From: Zygnema cylindricum
Lineage: Eukaryota; Streptophyta; Zygnematophyceae; Zygnematales; Zygnemataceae
Length of the DNA: 64,000 bases
Direction: 5' to 3'
Assembly: GCA_037447655.1 (NCBI GenBank)
Contig: JBBHKE010000040.1
Location: 178,028 to 242,027 of the forward strand
Positions within the stretch are counted from its first letter, which is position 1. Each line of letters starts with the position of its first letter. The position numbers were made by a program, and so were the translations under genes. The notes beneath the pieces were generated by a model. The model searched no databases, was not told where the DNA came from, and saw only the letters and a list, made by a program, of their open reading frames with translations. Positions 43,236-52,890 of this stretch are shown piece after piece.

Positions 43236-43454
43236 TTAAAATAGGTTTAAATCTATTCTGACGTCATCAATTTGGGTGGCCAAATCCGCAGCAGCAGATG
43301 CCACCGCCCTCGCTATCCGACAAAAATGTTGCCATAGCAGTGACCAATGTGTCATTAGGATCTGTCGGTTTCCTCCCTTCCCCCCCTCCACCACAATGCT
43401 TCCCCTGTCTTCCCACCAGCCTATGACCTTCGCCACGTGGCGATGGCTGACACT
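43236..43454 (-). pseudogene. PsK6: fragment of a kinase-like exon (locus A)
   Basis: Retains SVSHRHVAKVIGWWEDRGSI through CRIARAVASAAADLATQ to VRIDLNLF, then stops at 43236. The N-lobe strands and the whole C-lobe after helix E are missing. The 5' edge can be read as a splice acceptor ACACATGCAG, phase 0, joining in frame to the small exon at 43519-43614 across a 64-nt G-rich stretch. It could be a broken tandem copy of PsK5, skipped in splicing. Confidence 0.65.
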
Positions 43455-43518
43455 CTGCATGTGTGCATGTGATCCTCTCCCCCTCCCTCCCTCCCCCCCT
43501 CCCCTCCACACCCCTCAC

Positions 43519-43614
43519 CTGCCCTCCGCTCTTCTCCGTGCGCCACTTCCACTCCATGAGGGCCACGGCGACTGAATCCCTTATCACGACTTTGGACACC
43601 GTATTCGTTTCCAT
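43519..43614 (-). CDS. Possible first exon of locus A
   Basis: ATG at 43614 opens 32 codons (beginning METNTVSKVVIRDSVA) ending at donor GGGCAG/GTGAGGGG, phase 0 like the rest of the gene. About 30 nt upstream is TATAATAC, a plausible TATA box, in a box shared with locus C. There is no recognised domain; VVIRDSVAVALMEW may be a worn N-lobe strand. It could be the real start of the locus A protein, with PsK6 or PsK5 as the next exon. Confidence 0.4.
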
Positions 43615-43660
43615 GAGATAGAAGAAAAGTGCGTACTAAATGTCGTATTATACGCCCAGG
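43615..43660 (-). promoter_or_regulatory. Locus A proximal promoter box
   Basis: Coding-strand GCGTATAATACGACATTTAG then TACGCACTTTTCTTCTATCT, shared with 31805-31850 of locus C. It includes a TATAATA word 30-36 nt before the ATG. Confidence 0.45.
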
Positions 43661-44035
43661 CTTAGTGTAACAGGCGCAGTGGGGAAAATTGCACCACGGT
43701 TTCCACGGTCTGTTAGATAGGGACGACGGAAACGACAAGATCGGGGCATTTGTGGAATTCGAGGAAGATTTAAGGGAATTTTTGTCCAAATTCGGCCGTA
43801 CAGAATGTTCCTCGGACGAGACAGGTTTGACCAGACAGGCCGGCAGAAAGGTCAAACCCCATGCAAAGTTTGTCCTTTTGCAGGTGCATATCTTGCACCT
43901 GATAGGCGACGACAACTTGGCAGTAAATTTGTTGAAGTTTGACTTCGGAACTGACGCGCAGAAAGTAAGCGTGTTGTACTTTATCGCGCGACAAAAGCGT
44001 GTTGGCGCACCTACACTATTTTAAGCATGTTAACG
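43661..44035 (+). other. Unassigned region with an acidic open frame
   Basis: A 111-codon plus-strand frame (43689-44024) without an ATG start contains FVEFEEDLREFLSKFG and matches no family I know. It may be chance. The opposite strand would be upstream DNA of locus A. Confidence 0.25.
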
Positions 44036-45439
44036 TGACTGTGGGCTGGTAAAACTACAGATACGACAATTATCCGATCTACACGTGTATCGTTCACATA
44101 CGCAACTGGTGCAATGCAATAAAAAATCTCAAAAGTTTGTCCATTAAATTAATGGTATTTTTCTGTCGTTTTAATACAAAATGGGACTTGCAACGATAAA
44201 ATCTCACGCCGTTCGTAAAATGCTGGTTTATTTGCATGACATTGAATTGTTGAAAGTACGACAATTTGGCGTTATTATCTTTTCAACCCTAGTTGTCCTA
44301 TTCGTACGAATTTGGACTTTTTTACGAAAACTACGTAGTATTCGCGACTTTTATATTTTTCGTAAAATTCGTTTAGTTTTCGCTGTACGGTGTACAAAAA
44401 CGTACGAAAACCGTCCCTTTAACCCTAAAAAATCCTTAAAAGCCCATAAAGGTACGACAAACGTACGAAAATGTACGGCACTGTACAAAAGGTGCACCAT
44501 AAAAAACTGAAGAGTATGGATAATGTAAGGCAGTTGTGCTGTAATTTCCCGGAATGTACGAAATTGCCGGAATGTACGAAATGCACGGGAAGTACCCTAA
44601 ACACCCTGAATTTCCCCCTTCGATAACCCTAAAAGTACATAAATATACGGACGCTGTACGTAAACGTACGAAAGATGAAAGTCCGTATAATTTAAATATA
44701 CGGAAACGTGCGAAAATGTACCTTAAAATATCAAATCATTGGGCACCGACAATATCTCGCCAATATCTCTGTGTTCGAACTTTGTACTGCAGAACAGCTT
44801 TACAGGATCAAAGGCATCTTCAACGTACAGAAAACACGTGTAAATCCAGAACCTCATCCGCCACCGACCATTAAGCAGGAACGTTTTCGATGTTACTGTA
44901 CCTTTGGCTTGTCGCACAGAACACATACAGGTACCTCTATCCGAAGCACCGACAAAATTGTAGACGCACCGACAACGATCAGAGGAGTACAGAGATTCTT
45001 ATAGGGCAGGAAGCTGTCCAATCACAAGCAAAATTCGTCTTTCCGCATGCGTAACCTACAAAACCCTAAAAATTAAACCAAAACCTCTTCTTGTGTGTTC
45101 GGCAAAGTAACAGTAAAAAAAAAAAAAAAACAAAAAAACCAGTAATAGTGAAAAATCTCAACGTTTGGACTTTGAAGTTTGAACTGCTGCACAGAATAAG
45201 ACCGTACGATACAGAGCTGTTTTTAACTTTTTACCTTCTTTGCCGTACTAAGCCACCCAGATGTACGGACGATACTCTAAGGTCTAAACCCATCCTCCCT
45301 AATTTCGTGTCATTATCCGCTATCAACTCTGAACTCTCTCATTCCCTTCTCTCTCTCTCCTTCCCCTCTCCCCTCCCCTTGTTTCCTAAATCTCCCAATA
45401 TCCTCCTGCCGACCAGTGTCCCTCTGCCTCCGTTTCTCC
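44036..45439. other. GTACG-rich intergenic region
   Basis: Unusually dense CGTACGAAA/TGTACGG words from about 44230 to 44950, with several AACCCTAAA (telo-box-like) words at 44417, 44623 and 45062. 45240-45440 is C/T-rich. Open frames at 44181-44510 and 44554-44874 show no known domain. It may be the distal upstream region of locus A. Confidence 0.5.
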
Positions 45440-45720
45440 CATTTACATAAACCTTCATGTTTCTGACATCATCCTATATTTGATGACGTCATGCGACATC
45501 ACCTTCACTTTGCACAGAAACTCAATATTCCGTAAATCCTTTTCCTCCCTTTGTCCGCCTCCACTCCTCCTGGCCTCCTCACCTTCCTCTTTCCTTCCTT
45601 CTACCTATACATCCGTTCTTTATTAAAAAAACAAAAAAAAACCCAAAAAGGCATCAGTTTGTCGTCGAGAATTTAGTGCGCTCGGTGCACTCTGTATTAT
45701 ACGCGTTTAATCAAACAGGT
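45440..45720 (-). promoter_or_regulatory. Conserved upstream block with TGACGTCA, locus A
   Basis: Counterpart of 32761-33010. TGACGTCA at 45484-45491 with neighbouring TGACATCA and CGACATCAC words. GTATTATACGCG near 45691 repeats the proximal-box word. It lies about 1.9 kb from the locus A start. Confidence 0.5.
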
Positions 45721-45901
45721 ATTTTATCATTATTTAATTTTATTATTATTACCGCTTGATAAAGTGACCGTTTCAGAAGGATGCAAAATAACTAATATGG
45801 AATCGCATTCGAGTTCAAGATGGTAAACGTGAAAGCAGCCCAAAGCGGCAGAAAAATTAGTGTTTCCTGTAGCGGATGCGCAGCTGCTCTCGTCGATGCA
45901 C

Positions 45902-46122
45902 TACACCGTGTATCGCTATTAGTGTTAATGTTTTTTTTGCCACTCAAAACATCTTTTCTCCGTACAAGCTTGTCCGATTGTAGATCCAACGGTTGCCATT
46001 GAAAGACAAGATTCCCACCTTCCGATTGGCGGTCTCCATGTGAAAATCCGACAAGTGTGTACGGAGAAAAGATGTTTTAAGTGGCGAAAAAATTGTTAAC
46101 ACTAATAGCGATTCACGGTGTA
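45902..46122 (+). mobile_element. MITE, family a, copy 2 (best preserved)
   Basis: 221 bp, TACACCGTGTATCGCTATTA at the left and its near-exact reverse complement ending CACGGTGTA at the right. Terminal repeats are about 75 bp including AAAACATCTTTTCTCCGTAC. TA at both ends fits TA target duplication. Non-coding. It lies upstream of locus A, as copy 3 lies upstream of locus C. Confidence 0.88.
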
Positions 46123-46639
46123 CTTGCCTCCACTGCCGAGGACTGGCAGCAGGTATGGGGATTCATAACTCCATAAGCTGCCCTCGAGATTTATGGGTCA
46201 GGGCATGGGGGACTGGATGACAACAAAAAGTGCCCATCAGGATGACCCTCTCAACGCTCTCCCCACTTTCTCTTTTTGATCAAGTTCAAGACGCCCTTTT
46301 CAGAAGTTCTGGGAGTGTTTATACAGAGATTTTGAGAAGTTTTCTGGGAATTTTTTTGACAATAGGAGTAGGAGTGTGGGGGATTGAATTCTTCCAGGGC
46401 AACGAAAGCACACAGCACTAAACTAGGCGAACAAGCTAAACCTCCCTCTCCTTCTCCCCCTCTCTCCCTCTCCCTCTCCCTTTCCCTCTCCCTCTGCTTG
46501 TAAGACTGGACATATCCAATTTTTAATCGTCTACTAGGAAGTCCAATGGCATGGATGCAATCGATGTGATAAATCCAACATTTCTCAAACTTGTAAAATA
46601 TACAAATGCAGTATGACTGATTACTATCCATGAAATGCA
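46123..46639. repeat. Spacer and dispersed repeat (with 8940-9180)
   Basis: 46310-46560 shares a C/T block and GGAAGTCCAATGGCA with 8940-9180. 46123-46310 is unassigned. Confidence 0.5.
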
Positions 46640-46888
46640 AAATAAACTGCAGCACTTCCGCTTCAATATTTGGAACGAGAGTCGAAATATCGGCCTCATC
46701 TCGAAGTCTTCTTGTTTGCCTTAGAGCCCCAAGGTTTGGTTCAAAAGTCAAACATGTGCCTTCATGGAAACCCTAACCCTCTGCAGTCCATGGAATATGA
46801 AGACAAAAAATGCCGTCCAGTTGACAGCACAGGAAAGAAAAAGATGGCAAAAGACAAAAGTATTTTTGGAGAAATATGCCAGACATAA
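46640..46888 (+). pseudogene. Relic of a kinase C-terminus on the plus strand
   Basis: ERESKYRPHLEVFLFALEPQ aligns with LERQWEYRPNLNVLLFALEE of locus B and the equivalent in locus A, followed by a worn linker (GLVQKSN...) matching GLASKEDLEQSN. Nothing upstream of helix I is recognisable. It is opposite in orientation to loci A and B and points toward locus B's 3' end. Confidence 0.65.
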
Positions 46889-47749
46889 GGTTGAGTTAGA
46901 GGTACATTGTTTTTTTCTTGCAGCTGGAGACTGACTGTAAGAAACAAGACAAAGTGGGAAATGGTGTTTTCTTTTTGTTTTCTAGTTCGTATATTTGGCA
47001 ATAATTACCACATTTGGCTTTTACTTGTGGAATCTCAAGCGAATACTTAAATGAATTTGTTTGCCGCATCACATACGTAGAATCGTTTGTTACGTGAATC
47101 CCAACACAGGCATATGTAGAAAACTTGTTCAATCCTCTAGTTTCGTTAGTTGATTATTTGCTCTTATTTTATTTGCTATTATTTATGTATCTATCTTTTG
47201 CTCGAAGTACAAGTTTGCAGCTTTATAGCCATCGATGTTGTCCCTCGAGGTTCAAAGAGGAAAGACTGACCAGAATTATGTAACCATCTGTTCTATCCGT
47301 CCACTTTTAACTTTTGTTTCATTCCTAATAACTGATCTATAGCAATTGTACATGCTCTTTAAATCTTAGATGAATAACCTTTTTCTTAGTGTTTTTGTTC
47401 ATCTTCACATTTTACTGCTGTTATTTGACAGAGATGCCTTTCTCGACACTTTAATAACGACATGTTTCCAATCACTGAATATGTATCGATAATTATACTT
47501 CTACATCGACACAAACTGGTTCCACTAATTCATTCTTACAACGAGGATAGTATGTTGTCGAGTCCTCGATTGGAATTCGAATTGTGTTGTCTTTTTAAAT
47601 TGGACTGTATTATGAAACTGATGGGGTTGACATATACATTGGATAGATATTATATAATATAATAATATAACATTGGATAGTCTGACTCCACTCATCTCTG
47701 TGAATACTGAAATCGGTCTGCAGGAAATTGATGAATTGACCCATCTTAT
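46889..47749. other. AT-rich region without recognised gene
   Basis: 46905-46921 holds TTTTTTTCTTGCAG, acceptor-like, directly after the kinase relic. No coiled-coil exon could be recognised after it. The rest shows nothing identifiable. Confidence 0.5.
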
Positions 47750-48703
47750 TTTCAGAAAAACTTGCTTTTTCCTATGTGGAAGATGTTATACTCCAAGTTG
47801 AACGTGACAAGGATAGAGACTATGTTTTACAAACTTTGTCAAAGAATCAAAAGTAAAAAAAAAGACAACTCGTCGATTTGATTTAGGCATCACAACAAAA
47901 TCTTGCCCATTTCTCCTTTTCAGTGGATTAAAATTGCATAGAGCTACAAGTTTTCTCAAAGAATATGGAATCACCTCGATTTTGTACAACATAAACTGAT
48001 GACTACTTTAGGATTTTGAGTGCTGCGCATATCAATATGTTGAAATTAGGTCTACTCCCACAAAAGTATCTCGATCCCATACTCAAACCCACCCCATATA
48101 AAACAAAAAAAAGACAAGGTTCTCTCTCCTCATCTTTAATACTTCCTTTCTCTCTTGTACTTCCCTTCTACCCTTTTCCCCTTTTGTTTGGAACACAATT
48201 TAGGTACATATTTGTCTGTTCCCACTAACCCTTTGTATGGTAACTTTGGTTGAGCTTTGAATGGAAATCTAATAATAAAGACATGCGGCTATACATCCCT
48301 ACAGGTCTAGAATGTTGCCTGGAAAAGCGTTGAATAAATGTTGTTAACTACATCACAAGAGAACTACAAACTAATACTGAGGTCCCAACTTATGTGAACC
48401 TATGGAATCAAGGCGTTTATTTACACCTTTTATCTGTAAGGGCGTATATAACAATTGTACTTCTACCAATAAAGCAATTAAGTTATTAGCCATTTTAGAA
48501 AAGTGTTCAAGGGAAGGCAGCAACGATATTAGACTGTCTTCTTGCTCAAATAGGAGCTGGAAGGATCCTAGTCGGGTCAAAGTCTTCCAAACTAGCACAG
48601 GCAAAAAATTGATTTCAACAATTAATTCATTGAAAACTAATGACAAGAACGACCGAGATTACAAACTGTCAAAGAATCTGGTTATTTAAAACCCATACTT
48701 CTT
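47750..48703 (-). other. 3' region of locus B
   Basis: Downstream of the coiled-coil stop. Similar to the relic at 23990-25110 and in part to 39330-39440. No further exon is visible. It is probably 3' UTR and flank. Confidence 0.6.
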
Positions 48704-49144
48704 CTAGAACTTATTTGCTTTCTCATTTGCTGCTGTGGCCTCCTTCGCTAAGGACAACACCTTCTCCAGGTCACTTCCCTTCAATGCGGTCTCAATTTCT
48801 TGTTGTTTTTCCAAAGCCTGTGCTTGCAGACTCTCATAGAGGGGTTCCTTCACTTTCTCTAAAGCTTTGTCCACATCTACAGCCATCGTTTTGTTTTCTA
48901 CTATTTTCATTTCCAGTGCATTCAGCTTCACTTGTAGTTCTGCCTCCATCTCTTTCTCTTCCTTAATAGCCTGCCCCAAAAGCTTCCAATCATCGCAAAG
49001 GCGCGTGAGGTCTTCAAATTTTCCTAAGCTCGCTGCTGTCGACATTTCTTGCTGCAGTTCTGACAGCTTTATTTTTGAAGTTTCCGCATTTTCCTGAACA
49101 TCCGCCAAATCCTGACGAAGCTTATCCTGTGCGACAACCAGTAT
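48704..49144 (-). CDS. Locus B coiled-coil exon, full length
   Basis: Acceptor GCTTTCCAG before 49144, phase 0, 146 residues to TAA. Begins ILVVAQDKLRQDLADVQE; Leu/Glu/Lys/Gln-rich throughout (LSELQQEMSTAAS, KEEKEMEAELQVKLNALEM, LEKQQEIETALKG). It ends ATAANEKANKF and is a long predicted coiled coil. It represents the intact form of the exon that is truncated in locus A. The 258-nt intron before it matches that of locus A in length and ends. Confidence 0.88.
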   Translation of the reverse strand: MLVVAQDKLRQDLADVQENAETSKIKLSELQQEMSTAASLGKFEDLTRLCDDWKLLGQAIKEEKEMEAELQVKLNALEMKIVENKTMAVDVDKALEKVKEPLYESLQAQALEKQQEIETALKGSDLEKVLSLAKEATAANEKANKF

Positions 49145-49402
49145 CTGGAAAGCCAAAAATAATAAGATTAGCGTCAACTTCCAGGTGAGGACAAATTTTG
49201 CACGCAATAAATGCCCTTGAATGTCCAAAAATTTTGCCTGCAAAAATAGAAGGAAAATGCATGCTCCACAAAGCAATGCTAATAAGATACTGCAGAGAGA
49301 TTATGGTTTTTTTATGCTTACAATGCAACTACCTTCCGTTAAAACACTTGATACTGCTTCCATACTCTTTGACAACCCTTAGATCTAGAAATAAGATCGT
49401 AC

Positions 49403-50575
49403 CTCGAGCTCGGCCATCAATCTGGAAAATTCCTCGGACAAACATTTTAATCGTTCATCAGTTTCCTTTTCCTCTTCTGGCAACTGAAAAGATTTTCCAT
49501 ATGTACCAGACTGGAGGCTGCCAAATGTTTTATGGGTTGAGAAGTTTGACTGCTCAAGGTCTTCTTTGCTGGCCAAACCTTCCAGCTCCTCTAAGGCAAA
49601 CAGTAAGACATTGAGATTGGGCCGATATTCCCACTGGCGCTCCAAACATCGAAGCAGAAACCCCACAATCTTGTGTAAAGGCGCTTTGGCCATCCCAGAG
49701 CTCCTTGGATCCAATTTTAAACAGAAATGTTCAACAATATTACTGAAAGCGTCAGGATCCTCCTCCCATCGGCTCCTCGATGGAGTGACAAATGACTCTC
49801 CACTTCCTGTGCTGCTGCTACTTTGTTTCGTCAAAATCATAGTGGTACTATCTTCCATGACAGATTGAACGCTCAATTTAAAATAATTGTATGTTTGCTT
49901 TTCATGTTTACCTAAAAAGTTGTGAACATCTCGGATATGCTTCGTCCCTGTCAGCAGTTGCAGAATAATGAGTCCAAGTGCATAGGTGTCCGAATAAGGA
50001 CCCACAAGTCCAGTTTTTACTGTGTAGGGATCCATATAGCCGTGAGTTCCCTGGATACCACAAATATTCACCTGGTTCCCCTCACACAATTTGGCCAAAC
50101 CCATGTCACATATTTTGCTTCTTTTAACATCATCGAGAAGAACATTCACCGGTTTCAAGTCTTGATGCACCACTCCTCGACTGTGCAAGTATGTGACAGC
50201 AGACGCCATTTCTCGACAGATTCGCACTTTGTCCTCCCAAGTCAAGGCACCTCCTGTTTCTTGAAGGTAGTCTTGGAGGCTGCCTCTTGACATGTACTCA
50301 CTCACTAGACAGGGTCCACTGGGTTCAAAACCAATCAAAGACAGGATATGCGGGTGCCTTAGCCTGTTGAGAAACAGGATTTCTTGTTCGAAGTTGTTAC
50401 TTGCTTTTCCAAGGAGGAGCTTTTTCACGGCTATAGCCATTCCCTGGTGACGCCCCTTAAAAACTTCACCAAAGCCTCCTTTCCCTATCCTGTTGGAAGA
50501 AGAGAAGTTGGCAGTTGCGACTGCAATTTCTTTTGCAGAGATGAGCCAAATGTCGTCAGAGAAGGCGCCACAAAT
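49403..50575 (-). CDS. Locus B kinase exon (receptor-like-cytoplasmic type), HRD changed to HQD
   Basis: 391 codons, acceptor CTGTTGCAG before 50575 and donor GAG/GTACGA, phase 0 at both ends. Glycine loop GKGGFGEV, lysine in IAVKK, helix C Glu in FEQEIL, GSLQDYL, catalytic loop VVHQDLKPVN, DMG, GYMDPYT, YALGLIILQLLTG. The HRD arginine is Gln, so this is a non-RD kinase; the catalytic Asp and Lys are kept. A Ser/Thr-rich linker (KQSSSSTGSGES) lies before helix I. The C-terminus RLKCLSEEFSRLMAELE leads into the coiled-coil exon. Non-RD kinases are common among plant immune receptors, a suggestive but weak hint. Very similar to the locus A exon. Confidence 0.92.
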
Positions 50576-51555
50576 CTGCAACAGCGGTGATTCAAGATTT
50601 GAAATGTTACGCTCATACATCAATTGAAATAATGTGGATGACGACATTACATCCATTTATACCTATTACAATAAAACGATGCAAAGCAAGCAGTAAGCCA
50701 GTAAGCAGTGAAAATTAGGAAGTTCCAAAAGGATGCGAAAAGTTGACATATCTTCATCAACCATCAGGAAATTGAAAAGTCATATGTTATTTTATGAGTG
50801 CAGACTAAGTTGTCTTAAAACTAAACCTTTTCCAATCCACAAAATTTCCTCGCACAAACAGTTCCCTTGTACCGATAGAACGGAAACAGAAACGTTAAGA
50901 AAAGTGTAAAAAAATCAGAAAATAGGTGGTAATTTTTTAAAACAATCCATCCTCTAAATGCATTAAGTCTTCAAATGAATATAAAGGAGATAATACGATA
51001 TGATGCAATAAGACAAACTAAAGAACAAATACAAAAATGTGACTAAATGTGGCATTCCATAAAACATGACAAAATGTGGCAAGACAGTGAGCTTAGACAA
51101 AGAAGTCGAAAGAAAATTTGACGAAAGACGATTCCGTCATAACGAAAACAAACGCTCCATGAGAGAAAGGATGACACATGTTAACCGCTGTACCAATTCA
51201 CATTTTTAAACTCATTTGAATCTAAAAATTCGTATTCGAATTAAAACTGAATCTGAAAACGATATCTGTCAACTTTGGTGACTGTCGTTTAACATGAAAC
51301 TGAGTATTCATCAGAAAATTCAAAAATCGAGGAGCATTGAAAAGACTCCAACACCGACACAAATTTCGCCCCTAAAGGTTTGCAGTTGACCAATTTTTGA
51401 TTTTTGAGAATTAAAGAATTCATGACAAAAAAACGCGTGTTGTTTTCACGCAAGAGAGACTTTTTTTGATGCTCTTGTGGGTCTTACTTTACGCATTCTT
51501 TTAGCACAATGAAATACCCAGTATACCCACTAGACGGGAGGGGCAAGGAGGGAGG

Positions 51556-51613
<58 letters not shown>

Positions 51614-51620
51614 ACCTCAC
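50576..51620 (-). other. Intron between PsK7 and the locus B kinase
   Basis: 1045 nt, donor AAGCAG/GTGAGG and acceptor TTGCAG, phase 0. 51555-51610 is a (GA)n microsatellite on the plus strand. 50660-51480 is AT-rich without a recognised gene. Confidence 0.7.
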
Positions 51621-52343
51621 CTGCTTCGCTGCCATTTTACTGATGGAATCCAAATCTTCAACCACTTTCTCCATGGGTGTGACATCATTTTCCAAACACG
51701 CAGCTGTTAGTCGAGTGAGTTCTTCAATCACATCCTTCGGCCATTCTCTCACACGAGGGTCGAGATTCAATTTTAAAACAACTTGTGACGTGACATTTTT
51801 ATCCAACAATGGTCCCATCAGCATTTCTCTCAGTAGTGTGCCAAATAGATAACACCCAAATCAGAATCCTAAAGAAGATGGAAGGTAAACAAGCTTGATG
51901 TTGTCGTATTTATCAAAATCTATTATTTCAGATTCTATTCGTACACCGATACCTCGTGTTCTGAGATAAGTCACTGCGTGCGCCACTTGGTTTGCTATCC
52001 GACAGCAATCCTTCCAACCCAATCCTTGCCTTATCCTATCCTTTAAGCTCCCTCCCTCTACTCCCTCCACCACAATGCTTCTACTGTCTTCGCACCAGCC
52101 TATGAACTTCGCCACGTGGGGATGGTCGACGCTTTGCATCTGCCACACCATGCCTGTCAAATTGTGGCACGGTTGCAAAACAAGGACAAGCACGGGTGTT
52201 CCCTGTAATGTCCCCTTGTAGGCAGACCACTGAGAAGGATAACAAGTTAACATTTCGCGATTGTTTGATACTTGGCTCAAAGAGATTCTACGAAGGCTTC
52301 TGAGGCTATCTTCCATCTGCACAGTGTTGAACCCCACATGCAT
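51621..52343 (-). pseudogene. PsK7: kinase-like exon with one in-frame stop (locus B)
   Basis: 241-codon phase 0-0 exon, acceptor CTGACAG to donor CAG/GTGAGG, broken only by TGA at 51861-51863. Landmarks: MEDSLRSLRRISLSQ; YKGTLQGTPVLVLVL (no lysine); HPHVAKFIGWCEDSRSIVVE; GGSLKDRI; CRIANQVAHAVTYLRTRGI; VRIESEIIDFDK for the HRD region; IKLVYLPSSLGF, stop, FGCYLFGTLLREMLMGPLLD; DPRVREWPKDVIEELTRLTA; MEKVVEDLDSISKMAAKQ. The stop lies just before helix F. If translated, the locus B product would end inside the pseudokinase unless the exon is skipped, the stop is read through or the base is wrong. Confidence 0.85.
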
Positions 52344-52461
52344 CTGTCAGGTGGACAAAGGGGAGAGAGATGGTGAAAGCTACGCCCTCTCAAACATCTA
52401 TTTCGTCTCGTCTTATCATCATAAATTAATAGAGAATATGATGCCAAACAATTAGCTTTAC

Positions 52462-52547
<86 letters not shown>

Positions 52548-52549
52548 GA

Positions 52550-52593
<44 letters not shown>

Positions 52594-52629
52594 CGAGAGA
52601 GCAAGGGAGAGAGAGAGAGGATACCTTAC
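52344..52629 (-). repeat. Intron between PsK8 and PsK7 with (GA)n microsatellite
   Basis: Plus-strand (GA)n from about 52460 to 52620; on the coding strand this is (CT)n directly after donor CAG/GTAAGG. The acceptor before PsK7 is CCACCTGACAG. 286 nt, phase 0 at both sides. Confidence 0.75.
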
Positions 52630-52890
52630 CTGCTTTGCTTCCATGTTACTGACGCGGTCCAAATCTTTTACCACTTTCTCCACGGCTGTGGTGTCAAGAA
52701 TCAAACAGGCGACAGTTAGTTGAGTGAGTTCTTCAATCACATCCTTCGGCCATTCTTTCACACGAGGGTCGAGATTCGCTTTCAGATCAGCTTGTGACGT
52801 GACATATTCATCCAACACTTGTCCCGACAACATTTCTGTTAGCATCCTGCCAAAAAAGAACCACTCGAGCCTGAATCCTGAAGAAGTTGA
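52630..52890 (-). pseudogene. PsK8: C-lobe remnant of a kinase-like exon, cut by a copia LTR
   Basis: 87 codons from STSSGFRLEWFFFGRMLTEM to NMEAKQ then GTAAGG. The C-lobe signature DPRVKEWPKDVIEELTQLTV and the final helix are intact. The N-terminal two-thirds are replaced at 52891 by the copia 5' LTR and are not found beyond 62889. It shows that locus B once had two complete PsK exons in tandem. Confidence 0.85.

Noticed and set aside
39502-43614. Idea that the pseudokinase-kinase order means a JAK-like kinase
   Set aside because: The kinase exon has plant RLK/Pelle features (LDEIAVATANFSPSN lead-in, GSLQDYL, Ser/Thr-type HRDLKPVN) and not tyrosine-kinase motifs; only the general domain order is alike.
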